A stretch of 64,000 bases of DNA from Paenibacillus whitsoniae (GTDB lineage: Bacteria > Bacillota > Bacilli > Paenibacillales > NBRC-103111), in NCBI RefSeq assembly GCF_003955665.1, contig NZ_RXHU01000082.1:1-64000 (forward strand), read 5' to 3'. Below the pieces are notes generated by a model. The model saw nothing but the letters and a program-made list of their open reading frames with translations. It did no database searches and was not told the DNA's origin. A program made the translations under genes and the position numbers. The stretch's first letter is position 1, and every line of letters starts with the position of its first letter. Below are positions 61,938-64,000 of the stretch, piece by piece.

Positions 61938-62216
61938 TGAACTGGATTTCCTCCCGTACATTTCATATTTTTGCCCAAATCGAGGTACCGATCTGGAAAT
62001 CCGCACTCCCACTCCTAATCAACGGGAATTTCTCTAGCTCATTTCGCACAAATTCGGCAGTTCGCAGCAATAAACTGGAAATTACTAACGTCCATTTTGG
62101 CGTTTTAGAGCGTTTTAGCTACTTTGCGGCCTAGAATCGTGAATAGCATGAAGAAATTCCAGTTCATGCGCTTCCTAACTAAAACGACACAAACGAACTG
62201 GAGTAGTTCCCGTTCG
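61938..62216. repeat. Repeats of an ACTGGAAATT/AATTTCC(A)GTT word, both orientations
   Basis: Related words occur near 61940 ('aactggatttcctcccgt'), 61991 ('atctggaaatccgcact'), 62021 ('aacgggaatttctctagctc'), 62073 ('aactggaaattactaacg'), 62153 ('gaaattccagttcatgcgc') and 62195 ('gaactggagtagttcccgtt'). No gene between 61834 and 62362. Confidence 0.55.
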
Positions 62217-62362
62217 CTGGGGTGTTACAGGTGATTGGGAGAAGCCCGCCTCCCGACTTTTACAACTTATTCAATCAAAAGCGGAAACCGAAGCTCTTCC
62301 GATGCCCTGTATCGATTTTACAAACTTACGCCTCCGGCGCAGGTAAAATCCTGATCCGTCGT

Positions 62363-63589
62363 CTAATCCTTATACGGATCAAATTCATCCGCACCGGCCA
62401 TGCACACGCCGATCGGCCGCAAAACATGCAGCACGTCGATCGTCTCGGCGTGCGCATCCAACACCTGCTGGAGCTTCCGGTACACGAACGGACTTTCGTC
62501 CGTTCCCGCGCCGCGAAGCTCCACGCCGAACTCCCGCACCGCGCGCATCATCTGCGCGTCGCTGATTTGCCCACCCGCGCGCGTGCGGGTGCGCCAGTTC
62601 ATTTTCCCCGCAGCCTGCGTGCGGCTCATGATGCGGCCTGCGCCGTGGACCGTGCTGTAGAACGCGTCGCGGTTCTCCGCGGTGTCCTTGCCGCGCACGA
62701 TGACCGAGATATCGCCCATGCTGCCGCCGATAAAACCGAGCTGCCCCGGCGCGGACGGCGTCGCGCCCTTGCGCACAACGATCACATCGCGGCCGTCATG
62801 CGTCTCACGCCACGCGTAGTTGTGGTGGTTGTGCACCGCAAAGTCAGCTTCCGCCCCCACCAAATCCAACACCTGCTGGATGACGTAGTCCCTCCCCGCG
62901 TAAGCATATTGCCCGGCCAGCCTCATCGCACGGTAGTACATATCGCCGAGCTCGCTGCTCAGATCGAGCAGCACCGGCGGCTGATCCATGCTCTCGCCGG
63001 GTGCGTTCGCCAGGAACTCACGGCCTGCCGCCAGATTCAGGAAGCCGCTGGCCGTCTTATGCCCGAACCCCCGGCTTCCAAAATGGTTGCTGATCCACAA
63101 CCGGCCCGTCGCCTCTTCTTCGAACAGGTCGACGAAATGGTTGCCGCTGCCGACCGTGCCGAGCTGATTGCGGGCCAACGCCTTCAGTTTGTCGTGTTCC
63201 TGCCGACCCACAGCGAGGTACACCGCCCAGTCCGGATCATCGAACAGCGCATGATCCACCTGCTCGCTGTTTGAACGGCCGACGCCGAAGGAAACCTTTT
63301 TCGCGAGCTTGTTCATGATCTTCGTCAGACGCGGCTTCATGTCCGCCGCCATCAGATTCGTGCGCACCGCCTTGTTGCCGCACCCGATATCGTAGCCGAC
63401 GCCGGACGGCGAGATTTGCCCTTCATAAGCCATCACGCCGCCAATCGGCTGGCTGTAGCCTTTGTGGTGATCGGCCATGAGCAGCGCCTGCACGACATTA
63501 CCGTGAGCAGCACAGGTGATAGCCTGCGTCACTGCACCCGGATCCGGCTTTCCCCAGACACGGACGCCATCTATATTTTGGTAAGCCAT
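62363..63589 (-). CDS. rtcB: RtcB-type RNA-splicing ligase
   Basis: This 408-residue enzyme joins RNA 3'-phosphate or 2',3'-cyclic phosphate ends to 5'-OH ends, using GTP and Mn2+. Metal-site motifs are visible: GVGYDIGCGNKAVR with the Asp-Cys pair, GTVGSGNHF, and VHGAGRIMSR with His315, the residue that is guanylylated. The C-terminal REFGVELRGAGTDESPFVYRKL is also typical. AAGGAG about 10 nt upstream of the ATG lies inside the end of the broken NADAR gene, which runs right up to it. Role in this organism is probably RNA repair. Confidence 0.95.
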   Translation of the reverse strand: MAYQNIDGVRVWGKPDPGAVTQAITCAAHGNVVQALLMADHHKGYSQPIGGVMAYEGQISPSGVGYDIGCGNKAVRTNLMAADMKPRLTKIMNKLAKKVSFGVGRSNSEQVDHALFDDPDWAVYLAVGRQEHDKLKALARNQLGTVGSGNHFVDLFEEEATGRLWISNHFGSRGFGHKTASGFLNLAAGREFLANAPGESMDQPPVLLDLSSELGDMYYRAMRLAGQYAYAGRDYVIQQVLDLVGAEADFAVHNHHNYAWRETHDGRDVIVVRKGATPSAPGQLGFIGGSMGDISVIVRGKDTAENRDAFYSTVHGAGRIMSRTQAAGKMNWRTRTRAGGQISDAQMMRAVREFGVELRGAGTDESPFVYRKLQQVLDAHAETIDVLHVLRPIGVCMAGADEFDPYKD

Positions 63590-63957
63590 TTATATAACAC
63601 TCCTTGTGGATAACTTTATTCTTGAACTAGTTGTCGCTGCGCTTCCTGCGACCCGCATTCTTGTATCTAATCTCTGTGGTGAAAGTATGGCGACGGGCTT
63701 ACTCTTCAGTTGTAAAACACGCCCCATCCGTGCAGCCTCCATAGCCGTCGGAGCTAGTCCCTGCGCCTCTTCATGCACCGTCCCCATAAATTTCATCGCC
63801 TGAAAATGATGCTCCGTCCTCGGCCACACCCGGCCATCCAATATCCGTCTGGTTTATTCGTCTCCTAGAACCAGATCACCTTGAGCTCTGACTTGCTTTG
63901 GAACAGCCCCTGTTTATAGGCTTGCAATTGTTTTTCAATGTTATCGTCCATGTGCAT
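63590..63957 (-). pseudogene. Broken NADAR-family gene directly upstream of rtcB
   Basis: The ATG at 63957 has GGGAG about 9 nt upstream and opens MHMDDNIEKQLQAYKQGLFQ..., ending VIWF at an in-frame TAG (63865-63867). That frame continues past the stop as ETNKPDGYW. A different frame then carries LDGRVWPRTEHHFQAMKFMG and THEE-like and TAMEAARMGR words, which are the core of the NADAR domain. The N-terminal piece, the missing residues between PDGYW and LDGRVW and the degenerate C-terminus indicate a premature stop, a small deletion with frameshift and a decayed end. NADAR domains have been linked to ADP-ribose removal from nucleic acid bases. Confidence 0.7.
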
Positions 63958-64000
63958 CCCCACGCTCTCCCTGTTAAACTACTCAAATCTTACCACACCC

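Noticed and set aside
62222..63274. A 350-codon plus-strand open frame
   Set aside because: Antisense to rtcB, and its composition (His, Arg, Val-rich) fits a shadow frame.
1..64000. tRNA, rRNA, riboswitch, insertion sequence, integrase, attachment-site and replication-origin signals
   Set aside because: I looked for characteristic sequences by eye and found none I could support. Absence is not proven without dedicated searches.

Overview
The window looks like chromosomal DNA of a GC-rich, spore-former-type Firmicute, most likely Paenibacillus or a close relative. The reasons are strong AGGAGG-type ribosome binding sites, LplB/YtcP-type sugar permeases paired with AraC/YesMN-type regulators, a stalk-domain secreted protein, a RelP/YwaC-type alarmone synthetase and a type I-C CRISPR repeat. 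The assignment rests on gene content read by eye. No rRNA, tRNA, prophage, transposase or plasmid gene was recognised.

Layout. 1-9 kb: palindromic intergenic repeats, a very large transporter-HEAT-cyclic-nucleotide-binding protein, a small alarmone synthetase with a small membrane protein, an MFS exporter behind a palindromic operator, a two-repeat type I-C CRISPR remnant without cas genes, and a Pyr4-like transmembrane terpene cyclase homologue. 8.6-20.7 kb: glycan locus 1, with a membrane-anchored AraC regulator, a solute-binding lipoprotein, two permeases, a GH78 rhamnosidase and a large secreted clan GH-A hydrolase; three transcription units share one upstream element. 20.8-24.7 kb: CcdC-like protein, then a LysR regulator divergent from a TauE/SafE exporter and a carboxylesterase. 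24.8-38.6 kb: three tandem repeats of about 115 bp, then glycan locus 2, with a GH3 glycosidase, three Cys-type sulfatases, a YesM/YesN two-component system, two permeases and a solute-binding protein; two divergent sulfatase genes each carry a near-identical upstream site. 38.7-52.2 kb: mostly household or accessory genes (Nif3-like, MATE, APH-like kinase with MarR, DUF2334/FG-GAP protein, patatin, LysR with O-methyltransferase, SEC-C protein) among interspersed repeats. 52.2-58.8 kb: a six- or seven-gene phosphodiester-type operon (two metallophosphoesterases, a complete sugar or glycerophosphate importer except its ATPase, GntR, and a LipA-like phosphatase). 59-64 kb: potassium channel, a stalk/NPCBM/LTD secreted protein, RtcB, and a broken NADAR gene directly upstream of rtcB.

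How genes work together. Loci 1 and 2 look like complete sense-degrade-import systems for complex glycans. Secreted hydrolases cut the polymer, lipoprotein-dependent ABC importers take up fragments, cytosolic glycosidases and sulfatases finish them, and AraC-type regulators sense the ligand. None of the three importers has its own ATPase, so a shared MsmX-type ATPase elsewhere is implied. Sulfatases beside a rhamnosidase and a TauE-type anion exporter raise the possibility of sulfated rhamnose-containing substrates, but this is inference. Several families of palindromic intergenic repeats, often arranged forward-forward-reverse-reverse, fill most long gene-free stretches.
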